From positions 1 to 44,064 of the forward strand of contig JAIETA010000195.1 of NCBI GenBank assembly GCA_019745575.1: 44,064 nt of DNA, read 5' to 3'. Both the position numbers and the translations under genes were made by a program. Numbering within the stretch: position 1 is the stretch's first letter; every line of letters starts with the position of its first letter. The DNA comes from Reyranella sp. Its GTDB lineage: Bacteria > Pseudomonadota > Alphaproteobacteria > Reyranellales > Reyranellaceae. Positions 18,644 through 29,016 of this stretch are shown here, piece after piece. The notes under the pieces were generated by a model. The model was not told where the DNA came from and did no database searches. It was given only the letters and a program-made list of their open reading frames with translations.

Positions 18644-20229
18644 GCGAGCGCGAAGCCCTCGTAGCCGTTCTTCACCACGGTCTCGCAGGCGGCGATGTAG
18701 GCCGGGAAGCCGCCGATATAGGGCATGAACACGCGCGGCTTGCCGGGAATGTTGGCGCCGACGTACCAGGAGCTGCAGGTCGAGCGCAGGGTGATGTTGG
18801 CAGCGTCGCCGACCTGGCCGACCCAGGCTTCCTGGGCCTTCTCGACCGGCTCGATCACGTTCACGCCCCTGGCGCGCATCGTCTCCAGGCAGTCGGCGAT
18901 GAAATCGACATGCTGCTCGATCGAGGGAAGCATGTTGGTCAGCACCGACGGACTGCCCGGCCCGGTGATGGTGAAGAGGTTGGGGAAACCCACGACCGTG
19001 AGGCCGAGATAGGACTTCGGGCCCTCGCGCCACTTGTCGCGGAGCGCCACGCCACCGCGACCGCGAATGTCGACCTTCAACAGCGCGCCGGTCATGGCGT
19101 CGAAACCGGTGGCGAGCACCAGGCAGTCGAACGCGTAGTCCTGGCCGCGGGCACGCAGCCCCGACGCGGTGATGCGCTCGATCGGCGCGTCGCTGATGTC
19201 GACCAGGGTGACGTTCGGCCGGTTAAAGGTCTCCCAGTAGCCGGTGTCGACGCAGAGCCGCTTGCAGCCGATGATGTTCTTGGGCGTGAGCAGCTCGGCG
19301 GTCCTGGGATCCTTCACGACCTCGAAGATCTTGGATCGCACAAAGTCGGCGGCAGTCTTGTTCGAGTCGTCGTTCAGAAGCAGGTCGGAGAACGACGCCA
19401 TGAAGCCCAGCCCGCCATAGCTCCACCGCTTCTCGAACTCGCGCCGCCGCTCCGCTTCGGGCGTGGCGATCGCCGAGGCCGGATTGATCGTGAAGTCGAT
19501 GCCGGCCGGCTTGCTCCGGGCGCGCCGGCGCATCTCGGGATAGTTTGCTTTCACCTGCCGCACATATGCCGGGTCGAGCGGCCTGTTGTGGGCCGGCACC
19601 GTGTAGTTCGCGGTGCGCTGGAAGACCGTGAGGTGGCTGGCCTGCTGCGCCATGATCGGGATCGACTGGATGGCCGACGATCCGGTGCCGATCACGCCCA
19701 CGGTCTTGCCGGTGAAGTCGACCCCTTCATGCGGCCAGTTGCCGGTGTGGTAGGTCGGGCCCTTGAAGTCCTCCAGACCGGGTATCTTGGGCGTATTGGG
19801 CGAGGACAGGCAGCCCATGGCGGTGATGACGAAACGCGCCGCGACCCGATCGCCTTTATCCGTCTCGACCCGCCAGGCGTTCGCTGTCTCGTCGAACACG
19901 GCGGCGGTGATCCGTGTTTCGAAGCGGATGTCGCGCCGGAGGTCGAAGCGGTCGGCGACGTGGTTGGCGTAGCGCAGGATCTCGGGCTGGGTGGCGTAGC
20001 GCTCCGTCCATTCCCATTCCTGCTCCAGCTCGCGCGAGAACTGGTAGGAGTACTGCACGCTCTCGACGTCGCAGCGGGCGCCCGGATAGCGGTTCCAGTA
20101 CCACGTGCCGCCGACCCCCTCGCCGGCCTCGAACACGCGCGCCGTAAACCCCTTCTGGCGCAGACGGTGCAGCATATACATGCCGGCAAACCCCGCGCCG
20201 ATGATCACCGCATCGAAATCGGTCGACAT
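18640..20229 (-). CDS. flavin-containing (Baeyer-Villiger-type) monooxygenase
   Basis: DAVIIGAGFAGMYMLHRLRQKGF..GGTWYWNRYPGARCDVES..YHTGNWPHEGVDFTGKTVGVIGTGSSAIQ. Confidence 0.93.
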   Translation of the reverse strand: MSTDFDAVIIGAGFAGMYMLHRLRQKGFTARVFEAGEGVGGTWYWNRYPGARCDVESVQYSYQFSRELEQEWEWTERYATQPEILRYANHVADRFDLRRDIRFETRITAAVFDETANAWRVETDKGDRVAARFVITAMGCLSSPNTPKIPGLEDFKGPTYHTGNWPHEGVDFTGKTVGVIGTGSSAIQSIPIMAQQASHLTVFQRTANYTVPAHNRPLDPAYVRQVKANYPEMRRRARSKPAGIDFTINPASAIATPEAERRREFEKRWSYGGLGFMASFSDLLLNDDSNKTAADFVRSKIFEVVKDPRTAELLTPKNIIGCKRLCVDTGYWETFNRPNVTLVDISDAPIERITASGLRARGQDYAFDCLVLATGFDAMTGALLKVDIRGRGGVALRDKWREGPKSYLGLTVVGFPNLFTITGPGSPSVLTNMLPSIEQHVDFIADCLETMRARGVNVIEPVEKAQEAWVGQVGDAANITLRSTCSSWYVGANIPGKPRVFMPYIGGFPAYIAACETVVKNGYEGFALA

Positions 20230-20332
20230 AAGCCCTCCAGCAACCGCGAGACTCCGTGGCAAACTTAGTGCGACAGAGGGCGTTACGGCGCAAGCCTTGC
20301 CGTGCCGCCTGTCATCGCGGAGAAGAACGAGA

Positions 20333-21658
20333 ATGACGCCTTCCGACTACCCCGCGAGCTGGTATGCCGCCACGCGAGACGCGGGCGCCGGCCCGGACAC
20401 CGGCTATGCGCCGCTCGCCGCCCGGGCCGAGGCCGATGTCGCCGTGGTGGGCGGCGGTTTTGCCGGGCTGCACACCGCGCGGCTGCTCGCCCGCCAGGGC
20501 AGGCGCGTGGTGCTGGTCGAGCGACGCCGGGTCGGCTGGGGCGCCTCGGGCCGCAACGGCGGTTTCGTCGGACCGGGTTTCGCCGAGCGGTCGGGAGCGC
20601 TGATCGACCGGCTGGGCCCCGATCACGCCCGCCGCCTCTATGCCCAGTCGCTGCGCGGCGTCGCCCTTGTGCGCGCCGCCATCGACGAGCTGGGCCGGCC
20701 CGACATCTTCATGGGTGCCGGCAAGCTCAGCGTCTCGCGCACCGACCAGGGTGCGGACTTCGCCGACCGCACCCGACGACTGGCGGAGCAGCTCGGCGCA
20801 GGCTTCGAACCGTGGGACAGGGCGCGCGTGCGCGCCCTGCTCGCCACCCCGCGCTACCATCAGGCCATCCACGATCCGCTGTCGTTCCACATCCATCCGC
20901 TGAATCTCGCGCTGGCCCTGGCCGCCGACATCGAACGGCTGGGCGGCGCCATTCATGAAGGCACGGAAGCCGTCGACCTGGCGCCGGCCAGCGGCGGCTG
21001 GCGGCTCGGCACGCCGGGCGGCGAGATCGCGGCCCGCCACGTCGTGCTGGCGGGCAACGCCGACCTCGGACCGGTCCATCGCCGGGCGGCGCGCGCGGTC
21101 CTGCCCGTGGCGACCTACGTTGCGGTCACCGGAAAGATCGGGCCGCAGCTCGCCGAGGCGATCCGCTGGCCCGGCGCGATCTCCGACACCCGCCGCGCCG
21201 GCGACTACTACCGAGTCGTCGACGGCGACCGGCTGCTGTGGGGCGGCCGCATCACGACCGACACGCGCGAACCGGCGCGCCTGCGCGAGATCATGCGCGG
21301 CGACATTCTTGCCGTGTACCCACAGCTCGGCGAGCTCAGGATCGACTATGCCTGGCCGGGCATCATGGGCTACGCACCGCACAAGATGCCCCAGGTCGGC
21401 GAGATCGAGCCCGGTCTCTGGCTGTGCTCGGCGTTCGGCGGTCACGGCGTTGCCCAGACGGCCGCGGGCGCCGACGCGGTGGCGGCGGGCATCCTGGGCG
21501 ACGACTCGCGATGGAGACTCTTCGCGCCCTTCGGGACAGACTGGGCCGGCGGGCCGTTCGGGCGCGCCGCCACCCAATTCGTCTACTGGAGCCTGCAGGC
21601 GCGCGACTGGTGGGACGAGACGCGGCAGGCGAAGAACGCGGAGACGTTGCGGACATGA
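20333..21658 (+). CDS. FAD-dependent oxidoreductase (DAO family)
   Basis: ASWYAATRD..AEADVAVVGGGFAGLHTARLLARQGRRVVLVERRRVGWGASGRNGGFVGPGF. Confidence 0.92.
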   Translation: MTPSDYPASWYAATRDAGAGPDTGYAPLAARAEADVAVVGGGFAGLHTARLLARQGRRVVLVERRRVGWGASGRNGGFVGPGFAERSGALIDRLGPDHARRLYAQSLRGVALVRAAIDELGRPDIFMGAGKLSVSRTDQGADFADRTRRLAEQLGAGFEPWDRARVRALLATPRYHQAIHDPLSFHIHPLNLALALAADIERLGGAIHEGTEAVDLAPASGGWRLGTPGGEIAARHVVLAGNADLGPVHRRAARAVLPVATYVAVTGKIGPQLAEAIRWPGAISDTRRAGDYYRVVDGDRLLWGGRITTDTREPARLREIMRGDILAVYPQLGELRIDYAWPGIMGYAPHKMPQVGEIEPGLWLCSAFGGHGVAQTAAGADAVAAGILGDDSRWRLFAPFGTDWAGGPFGRAATQFVYWSLQARDWWDETRQAKNAETLRT

Positions 21659-23955
21659 CGATCGACAGGATGGGTGACTCGCCACGGCGTCGCGAGGACG
21701 CCCGCTTCGTGCGTGGCAAGGGCGCCTACCTGGACGATCTGCGGTTCGACGGCCTCGCGCACGCCGCCGTGCTGCGCTCGCCGCACGCCCATGCGTCAAT
21801 CGGGTCGATCGACGTTTCCGCGGCGGCAGCGTCGCCCGGCGTCCTTGCCGTGCTGACGGCGGCCGACGCAGAAGCCGACGGCCTGCAGCCGTTGCGACCC
21901 TATATCGAGGCCAACGTGCAGACCGGCGAGCGGTTCGCCTTCGCGCCGCAACCCCTGCTCGCGACAGGCAAGGTCCGCTTCGCCGGCGAGCCGGTGGCAC
22001 TGATCGTGGCGGAGACCCACGCCCAGGCGCTCGATGCCGCCGAACTGGTGGCGATCGACTACGCCGCACTTCCCGCCGTGACAACGGCCGAGGCGGCTCG
22101 CGCGCCCAGCGCGCCGATTCTTTCCGAGGAAGTACCGGGCAATGTCTGCCTCGACTGGCGGACCGGCGATGCCACCGGCGCCGACGAGGCGTTTGGCCGG
22201 GCCTCGCATATCGTCACGTTGCATCTCGACAACCATCGCATCGTCATGAACCCGATGGAGCCACGCGGCGGCGTCGGGCTGTTCGATGCCGGCCGCGGCC
22301 GCTACACGCTCCACGTTTCCAGCCAGAACATCCACAACAACCGCAACCACGTCGCCCGCGCGCTCGGTGTCGAGGCGAAGGATGTGCGCTTCGTGGCGCC
22401 CGATGTCGGCGGCGGCTTCGGCGCCAAGAACTTCGCCTACGCCGAACATGCACTGATCCTGTGGGCGGCCCGGCGGACCGGGCGGCCGGTGAAGTGGATC
22501 GCCAGCCGCAGCGAGGTGTTCCTGTCGGACCATGCCGCGCGCGACATGTCGGCCGAAGCGGCCCTGGCCCTCGACGCTGAGGGGAAGTTCCTGGCCCTGA
22601 AAGTGTCGAGCGTCGCAAACCTCGGGGCCTACATGGCGGGCGCCGGCGGCGGTGTACAAACCTACCAGTACATCCACCTGCAGGGCACGGTCTATCGTCT
22701 GCCGGCGATCTCACTGCATGTCATGGCGGTGCTGACCAACACCGCGCCGATCGGCGTGACGCGCGGGCCGGGTTTCGCCGAGGCGGTGAACATCGTGGAG
22801 CGGCTGATCGATGCGGCGGCCCGCGAGGCCGGATTCGACCGGGCCCAGCTGCGCCGCCTCAATATGGTGCCGCCGGAGGCGATGCCGATGACCAACGCCT
22901 TCGGTTTCCAGGTCGACAGCGGCGCCTTCGCGCAGACGCTCGACCTGGCGCTGGTCCGCGCCGACGCCGCGGGCTTCGCGGCGCGGCGGCGACAGAGCGA
23001 AGCCGCAGGCAAGCTGCGCGGCCTGGGCTTTGCCTATCACATCAAGGGCACGGGCGGGCCGCCGGACGAGAATGTCGACATCCGGTTCGAACCCGATGGC
23101 ACGGTGTCGCTGATCACCGGCACGCAGCATATCGGCCAGGGCCACGAGACGACTTTCCCGCAGATCCTGGCCCATCGCCTCGGCCTGCCCAACGAGCGCA
23201 TCCGGCTCCGCCAAGGCGACACCGACCTGATCGCCGCCGGCGGCGGCCACGGCAGTTCGCGCGCCACCTACATGGGCGGCACGGCGATATGGCGCGCCGC
23301 CGACGAGATCGTCGCCAAGGGCACGGCGCTCGCGGCCGAGGCGCTGGAAGCGGCCGAGGTCGACATCCGCTTCGAAGACGGCCGCTTCACCGTCTCCGGC
23401 ACCGACCGCGGCATCGGCCTGCCCGAGGTCGCCGCACTGGGCAGCGAAAAGGGAAGACCGCTCGACACATTTCACGCCTGGACGCGCCAGCACATGACCT
23501 TTCCCAACGGCGCCCACGTCGCGGAAGTCGAGATCGACCGCGACACCGGTCGCGCCGGCCTCGCGCGCTACACGGCCGTCGACGACTACGGCGTGCTGGT
23601 CAATCCCATGATCGCGTCCGGCCAGGCACATGGTGCGATGGCGCAGGGTGCAGGCCAGGCGCTGCTCGAGCACGCGACCTACGATCCGCGCTCCGGCCAG
23701 ATGGTTGCGGGCTCGTTCATGGATTATGCGCTGCCGCGCGCCGACGATCTGCCGCCGTTCAACCTTGGCTTCAATCCGACGCCGTGCACGACCAATCCGT
23801 TGGGCGTCAAAGGCTGCGGCGAGGCGGGGGCGATCGCGGCCTTTCCCGCCATCGCCAACGCCATCCTCGACGCGCTGGCGCCGCTCGGTGTCCGGAACTT
23901 CGAGGGACCGGCCAGCCCGGCACGCCTCTGGCAGGCCATGCAGGCCGCGCGATGA
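21655..23955 (+). CDS. xanthine dehydrogenase/aldehyde oxidase family molybdopterin-binding large subunit (CoxL-like)
   Basis: ATGA overlap with the previous gene; RREDARFVRGKGAYLDDL, DVGGGFGAKNFAYAEHALI, GTQHIGQGHETTFPQI, GVKGCGEAGAIAAFPAIANAI. Confidence 0.93.
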   Translation: MTIDRMGDSPRRREDARFVRGKGAYLDDLRFDGLAHAAVLRSPHAHASIGSIDVSAAAASPGVLAVLTAADAEADGLQPLRPYIEANVQTGERFAFAPQPLLATGKVRFAGEPVALIVAETHAQALDAAELVAIDYAALPAVTTAEAARAPSAPILSEEVPGNVCLDWRTGDATGADEAFGRASHIVTLHLDNHRIVMNPMEPRGGVGLFDAGRGRYTLHVSSQNIHNNRNHVARALGVEAKDVRFVAPDVGGGFGAKNFAYAEHALILWAARRTGRPVKWIASRSEVFLSDHAARDMSAEAALALDAEGKFLALKVSSVANLGAYMAGAGGGVQTYQYIHLQGTVYRLPAISLHVMAVLTNTAPIGVTRGPGFAEAVNIVERLIDAAAREAGFDRAQLRRLNMVPPEAMPMTNAFGFQVDSGAFAQTLDLALVRADAAGFAARRRQSEAAGKLRGLGFAYHIKGTGGPPDENVDIRFEPDGTVSLITGTQHIGQGHETTFPQILAHRLGLPNERIRLRQGDTDLIAAGGGHGSSRATYMGGTAIWRAADEIVAKGTALAAEALEAAEVDIRFEDGRFTVSGTDRGIGLPEVAALGSEKGRPLDTFHAWTRQHMTFPNGAHVAEVEIDRDTGRAGLARYTAVDDYGVLVNPMIASGQAHGAMAQGAGQALLEHATYDPRSGQMVAGSFMDYALPRADDLPPFNLGFNPTPCTTNPLGVKGCGEAGAIAAFPAIANAILDALAPLGVRNFEGPASPARLWQAMQAAR

Positions 23956-24545
23956 GGCGCCAGGCACCGGCGGCGGCGCGCAACCGCCAACCCATCCTCG
24001 ACGTCCTGCGGCCCCGGCTGCCGGCGCGCGGCCTGGTGCTTGAAGTCGCCAGCGGCACCGGCGAGCACATCGTGTATTTCGCCGAGGCGCTGCCGCACCT
24101 CGTCTTCCAGCCGAGCGACCCCAGCGCCGAGGCCCGCGCCAGCATCGACGACTGGGCGCGGACGCTGGAGCTCGGCAACGTCCATGCCGCCCTGGCGCTC
24201 GACGCCGTCTCGGACGACTGGCCGATCGGGCAGGCCGACGCCGTGCTCTGCTGCAACATGATCCATATCGCGCCCTGGACGGCGGCCGTCGGGCTGATCA
24301 CCGGCGCCGGCCGCCTGCTGCCGGCCGGCGGCATGCTCTATCTCTACGGTCCCTATCGCCGGGATGGCCGGCACACCGCCCCCAGCAACGAGGCGTTCGA
24401 CCGCGACCTGCGGGCGCGCGACCCGGACTGGGGAGTGCGCGACCTCGAGGCCGTGGCGGCGCTCGCGGCATCGAAGGGCTTCGGTCCGCCCGAGATCGTC
24501 GACATGCCGGCCAACAACCTGTCGCTCGTCTTCAAACGGACGTGA
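23952..24545 (+). CDS. DUF938 family SAM-dependent methyltransferase
   Basis: AAARNRQPILDVLRPRLPARGLVLEVASGTGEHIVYFAEALPHLVFQPSDPS..CCNMIHIAPW; ATGA overlap. Confidence 0.9.
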   Translation: MRRQAPAAARNRQPILDVLRPRLPARGLVLEVASGTGEHIVYFAEALPHLVFQPSDPSAEARASIDDWARTLELGNVHAALALDAVSDDWPIGQADAVLCCNMIHIAPWTAAVGLITGAGRLLPAGGMLYLYGPYRRDGRHTAPSNEAFDRDLRARDPDWGVRDLEAVAALAASKGFGPPEIVDMPANNLSLVFKRT

Positions 24546-24651
24546 CCGGCTGCCACGGTGGCAATCCGGCATGGGATGCGGTAACGCTTGGCCCGTCGGA
24601 TTGGATCGATCCTGTGCCTCGATCGGAACCCGGGGGAGCGTCGTCGCAACC

Positions 24652-25818
24652 ATGTTGAATCGCAGCCTCAGGGCCTGGATCGCGCTGCCCGTGCTGGCGG
24701 CAGCGTTGTCCGCCTGCAAGCCGGAAAACAAGTTCATGCCGCCGCCGCCACCCGAGATCAGCGTGGCGCCGCCCCTGCAGCAGCAGGTGACCCCCTACGA
24801 GGAGCTGACCGGCAACACCGTGTCCTTCGCCACGGTCGACCTGGTGGCGCGCGTCGAGGGCTTTCTGACCGACATCAAGTACGTCGATGGTGCCTTCGTG
24901 AAGAAGGGCGACACGTTGTTCATCATCGAACAGACGATGTACAAGGCGAAGGTCAAGGAGGCCGAGGCCCAGCTCGCCGCCGCCAAGGCGGCGCTGGTGC
25001 AGGCCGAGGCGGAGTTCACCCGCCAGGAGACCTTGCTCAAGCAGAACGTGGCAGCGCAGGCCACCTTCGACGTGGCCAAGGCCAAGCGGGACTCGGCGCG
25101 GGCCAATGTCGAGAACCAGGAAGGCAACCTGACGGTCGCCCAGACCAACCTCGGCTACACCACCGTGCTGGCGCCGTTCGACGGCATCGTCACCAAGCAT
25201 CTGATCACGGTGGGCGAACTGGTCGGCAACGGCGTCGCCACCAAGCTGGCCACGATCGTGCAGCTCGACCCGATCTACGTCACCTTCAACATGAGCGAGC
25301 AGGACATCCTGCAGATTCGCGAGAACGTCGCGAACCGCCGGCTCTCGGTCGACGACATCAGCAAGATCCCGCTCAGCATCGGCCTGATGAACGAGGATGG
25401 CTACCCGCACCAGGGCCACCTCAACTACGTCGCGCCCGAGATCGACGCCTCGACCGGAACGATCCTGGTGCGCGGCCTGTTCGCCAACCCCAACCGCAAC
25501 CTGCTGCCCGGCTTCTTCGTCCGCGTCCAGGTCCCGATGGGACTCGGCGCCAAGGCCTCCCTGCTCGTGCCCAACCGCGTGATCGCCGAGGACCAGGCCG
25601 GCAAGTACCTGCTGGTCCTCAACAAGGACAACGTCGTCGAGCAGCGCCGGGTGACCACCGGGCAACTGGTCGTGGGCGGTCTGCGGGTGGTCACGACGGG
25701 CCTGAATGCCGACGACCGCGTCGTGCTGTCGACAAGCGGTCGGGCGATCCCGGGTCACAAGGTGGTGCCCAAGGCCACCACCATCGCCGCCGCGCCCGCC
25801 AGCGTCTCGGTCAAGTGA
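24652..25818 (+). CDS. RND efflux periplasmic adaptor subunit (lipoprotein)
   Basis: Lipobox-like LSACKPENK; VDLVARVEGFLTDIKYVDGAFVKKGDTLFIIEQ; TNLGYTTVLAPFDGIVTKHLITVGELVG. Confidence 0.94.
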   Translation: MLNRSLRAWIALPVLAAALSACKPENKFMPPPPPEISVAPPLQQQVTPYEELTGNTVSFATVDLVARVEGFLTDIKYVDGAFVKKGDTLFIIEQTMYKAKVKEAEAQLAAAKAALVQAEAEFTRQETLLKQNVAAQATFDVAKAKRDSARANVENQEGNLTVAQTNLGYTTVLAPFDGIVTKHLITVGELVGNGVATKLATIVQLDPIYVTFNMSEQDILQIRENVANRRLSVDDISKIPLSIGLMNEDGYPHQGHLNYVAPEIDASTGTILVRGLFANPNRNLLPGFFVRVQVPMGLGAKASLLVPNRVIAEDQAGKYLLVLNKDNVVEQRRVTTGQLVVGGLRVVTTGLNADDRVVLSTSGRAIPGHKVVPKATTIAAAPASVSVK

Positions 25819-25832
25819 CCGGGCCCGCCTAG

Positions 25833-28800
25833 ATGATCTCCAAGTTCTTCATCAACCGGCCGGTCCTGGCCAATGTGCTGGCCATCGTCATCGTCCTGAT
25901 CGGCGGTGTCGCGCTCGCCACCCTGCCGGTCTCGCAGTACCCCAACATCGTGCCGCCGACGGTGCAGGTCACGACGAACTACCCCGGCGCCAGCGCGCGG
26001 ACCGTGATCGACGACGTTGCCCTGCCGATCGAGCTGCAGGTCAACGGCGTCGAAAAGATGATCTACATGCAGTCGTACAGCACGGATGCCGGCACCTATA
26101 CGCTGACCGTGACGTTCGAGATCGGCACCGACCTGAACTTCGCCCAGGTGCTGGTGCAGAACCGCGTCAGTGCCGCGCTGGCCGCACTGCCGGTCGAGGT
26201 GCAGGCGCAGGGCGTGATCGTCGAGAAGAAATCGACGTCGATCCTGCAAATCGTGTCGCTGACTTCGCCGGACGACCGCTACAACAGCCTCTATCTCAGC
26301 AACTACGCCACCATCAACCTGGTCAACGAGCTGTCGCGCGTGCCCGGCGTCGGCAACGTCAACGTGCTGGGCGTCGGCCAGTACTCGATGCGGGTCTGGC
26401 TCGATCCCGAGAAGCTCTACACCTACGGCCTCACGCCGTCCGACGTCACCCGCGTCATCCAGCAGCAGAGCCAGTCGGTGGCGGCCGGCCAGGTCGGCAT
26501 GCCGCCGGCGCCCAAGGGGCTGGATTTCCAGTACACGGTCGACATCGAGGGGCGGCTGAGCACGCCCGAGCAGTTCGGCAACATCATCGTCAAGGCCGAC
26601 CAGGGCAACGGCGGCCGTATCCTGCGCGTCAAGGACATCGGCCGAGTCGAACTGGGCGCCCAGACCTACGCCCAGACCTCGCAGTTCAACGGCAAGCCCA
26701 ACTCCGGCATCGCCATCTACCAGCTGCCCGACGCCAACGCCCTCGAAGTCGCCGATGCGATCAAGGCCAAGATGGCGCAGCTCTCCAAGAACTTCCCGCC
26801 AGGCCTTGCCTACTCGGTGCCGTTCGACACGACCCGCTTCGTCAAGGCGTCGATCAACGAGGTCTACATGACGTTGATCGAGGCCGGCATCCTGGTGCTG
26901 ATCGTGATCGTGATCTTCCTGCAGGACTGGCGCGCCATGCTGGTGCCGGCGACCACGATCCCGGTGACGATCATCGGCGCCTTCGCCGCCATGGCGGCGC
27001 TCGGCTTCACCGTCAACACGACGACGATGTTCGGCATCGTGCTGGCCATCGGCATCGTGGTCGACGACGCCATCGTGATCGTCGAGGGCGTCGCGCGCCA
27101 CATCGAGCGCGGCATGTCGAGCCACGACGCGGCGATCAAGGCGATGGACGAGCTGTTCGGCCCGGTCATCGGCATCACCCTGGTGCTGATGTCGGTGTTC
27201 ATCCCGGCCGCCTTCGTGCCCGGCCTGACCGGCCAGATGTTCGCCCAGTTCGCCCTGGTCATCGCCGCCACCGCGCTGATCAGCGCCATCAACGCCGCCA
27301 CGCTGAAACCGACCCAGTGCGCCCTGTGGCTCAGGCCCACGGTGCCGCCGGAGAAGCGCAACATCTTCTTCCGCAGCTTCAACAAGGTCTACGACAAGCT
27401 CGAGCACGCCTATGCCCGGCTGGTCGGCGCCATGGTCCGGCGCAGCGGCCCGATGGTGCTTGTCGCCCTGGTGCTGGCCGGCATCGGCGGCTGGGGCGTG
27501 GCGCGGCTGCCCACCGCCTTCATTCCCAACGAGGACCAGGGCTACCTGATGATCGGCCTGCAACTGCCGGACGGCGCCTCGCTGGAGCGCACCGGCATCG
27601 CGCTCGACCAGGCGACCAAGATCGCCATGGCCATGCCGGGCGTCGACAACGTGGTGTCGCTGGGCGGCATGTCGGTGCTCGACAGCAACTCGGCGCTGGC
27701 CAATTCCGCGGTCGCCTACGTCATCCTGAAGGACTGGGGCGTGCGCGAGAAAGCTGCGGGCCAGGACCTGCGCTCGATCGTGCTCGGCCTCATGAAGGAG
27801 CTCGAGGCTCTGCCGGATGGCCGGGCGTTCGTCGTCGTGCCGCCCGCCATCCAGGGCATCGGCAACGCCGGCGGCTTCCAGATGCAGATCGAGCAGCGCG
27901 ACGGCAGCTTCGACTACGCCAAGCTGCAGGCCGTGACGGACACCATGCTCGAGCAGGCCGGCACCCAGTCGGCCCTGACCAATCTCATCACCTCTTACCG
28001 CGCCGGTGCGCCGCATGTTCGCGTCGAGATCGATCGGGTGAAGGCCGAGTCGTTGAAGGTCCCGGTCGGCGAGGTCTTCACGACTCTCTCCTCCTACCTC
28101 GGCTCCTCGTACGTCAACCGGTTCAACAAGTTCGGCCTCAGCCTGATGGTCTTCCTCCAGGCCGAGTCGCAGTACCGCACCCGGCCCGAGGACATCCTGC
28201 GGCTGCAAGTCAAGAATCTCGACGGGCAGATGGTGCCGATTGGCGCCATCGCCGAATTGCGCGACGCCCTGGGGCCGCCGCTGATCAGCCTCTACAACCT
28301 CTACCCGTCGGCCGCGATCGTGGGCTCGCCGGCGGCCGGCTTCAGCTCCGGCGAGGGCATCGAGCTGATGAACCAGATCGCCGCCGCGATCCTGCCCCCC
28401 GGCACCGGCTACGAATGGACCGGCATGGCCTACCAGGAGAACATCGTCGGCAATCAGCTGATGTATGTCTTCGCCCTGTCGATCCTGCTGGTCTATCTCT
28501 GCCTGGCCGGCCAGTACGAGAGCTGGGTCGCCCCGCTGGCGGTGATCCTGGCCGTGCCGCTGGCCTTGAGCGGCCCGGCCATCGCTCTCTCCGCCGTCGG
28601 CCTCGCCAACAACATGTACACCCAGATCGGCCTGATGCTGCTGATTGCGCTCGGCGCCAAGAACGCCATCCTGATCGTCGAGGTGGCGCGCGAGAGCCGC
28701 CTGGTCGAAGGCAAGGACATCGCCGAGGCCGCGGTCGAGGCGGCACGCACACGTTTCCGCCCCATCCTGATGACGTCCTTCGCCTTCATCCTGGGCGTCG

Positions 28801-29003
28801 TGCCGCTGGTCACCGCGACCGGCGCCGGCGCGAACGCCCGGGTCTCGCTCGGTCTCTGCGTGATGAGCGGCATGATCGCCTCGACCTGCCTTGCCGTGCT
28901 GTTCGTGCCATCGTTCTTCACGGTGCTGCAGCGCTTCGAGGAACGGGGGAAGAAGAAGGCGCCCAAGACGCCTCCTGCCGAGGTTGCTGCCGCGTCGAAC
29001 TGA
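25833..29003 (+). CDS. RND multidrug efflux permease (HAE1/AcrB-like)
   Basis: MISKFFINRPVLANVLAIVIVLIGGVALATLPVSQYPNIVPPTVQVTTNYPGASA; full-length 1056 aa. Confidence 0.96.
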   Translation: MISKFFINRPVLANVLAIVIVLIGGVALATLPVSQYPNIVPPTVQVTTNYPGASARTVIDDVALPIELQVNGVEKMIYMQSYSTDAGTYTLTVTFEIGTDLNFAQVLVQNRVSAALAALPVEVQAQGVIVEKKSTSILQIVSLTSPDDRYNSLYLSNYATINLVNELSRVPGVGNVNVLGVGQYSMRVWLDPEKLYTYGLTPSDVTRVIQQQSQSVAAGQVGMPPAPKGLDFQYTVDIEGRLSTPEQFGNIIVKADQGNGGRILRVKDIGRVELGAQTYAQTSQFNGKPNSGIAIYQLPDANALEVADAIKAKMAQLSKNFPPGLAYSVPFDTTRFVKASINEVYMTLIEAGILVLIVIVIFLQDWRAMLVPATTIPVTIIGAFAAMAALGFTVNTTTMFGIVLAIGIVVDDAIVIVEGVARHIERGMSSHDAAIKAMDELFGPVIGITLVLMSVFIPAAFVPGLTGQMFAQFALVIAATALISAINAATLKPTQCALWLRPTVPPEKRNIFFRSFNKVYDKLEHAYARLVGAMVRRSGPMVLVALVLAGIGGWGVARLPTAFIPNEDQGYLMIGLQLPDGASLERTGIALDQATKIAMAMPGVDNVVSLGGMSVLDSNSALANSAVAYVILKDWGVREKAAGQDLRSIVLGLMKELEALPDGRAFVVVPPAIQGIGNAGGFQMQIEQRDGSFDYAKLQAVTDTMLEQAGTQSALTNLITSYRAGAPHVRVEIDRVKAESLKVPVGEVFTTLSSYLGSSYVNRFNKFGLSLMVFLQAESQYRTRPEDILRLQVKNLDGQMVPIGAIAELRDALGPPLISLYNLYPSAAIVGSPAAGFSSGEGIELMNQIAAAILPPGTGYEWTGMAYQENIVGNQLMYVFALSILLVYLCLAGQYESWVAPLAVILAVPLALSGPAIALSAVGLANNMYTQIGLMLLIALGAKNAILIVEVARESRLVEGKDIAEAAVEAARTRFRPILMTSFAFILGVVPLVTATGAGANARVSLGLCVMSGMIASTCLAVLFVPSFFTVLQRFEERGKKKAPKTPPAEVAAASN

Positions 29004-29016
29004 TCAGGAGGCGAAC

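Noticed and set aside
17003-20268. 676-aa minus and 656-aa plus ORFs antisense to gamma-glutamyltransferase and monooxygenase genes
   Set aside because: Both are frame shadows of well-supported genes.
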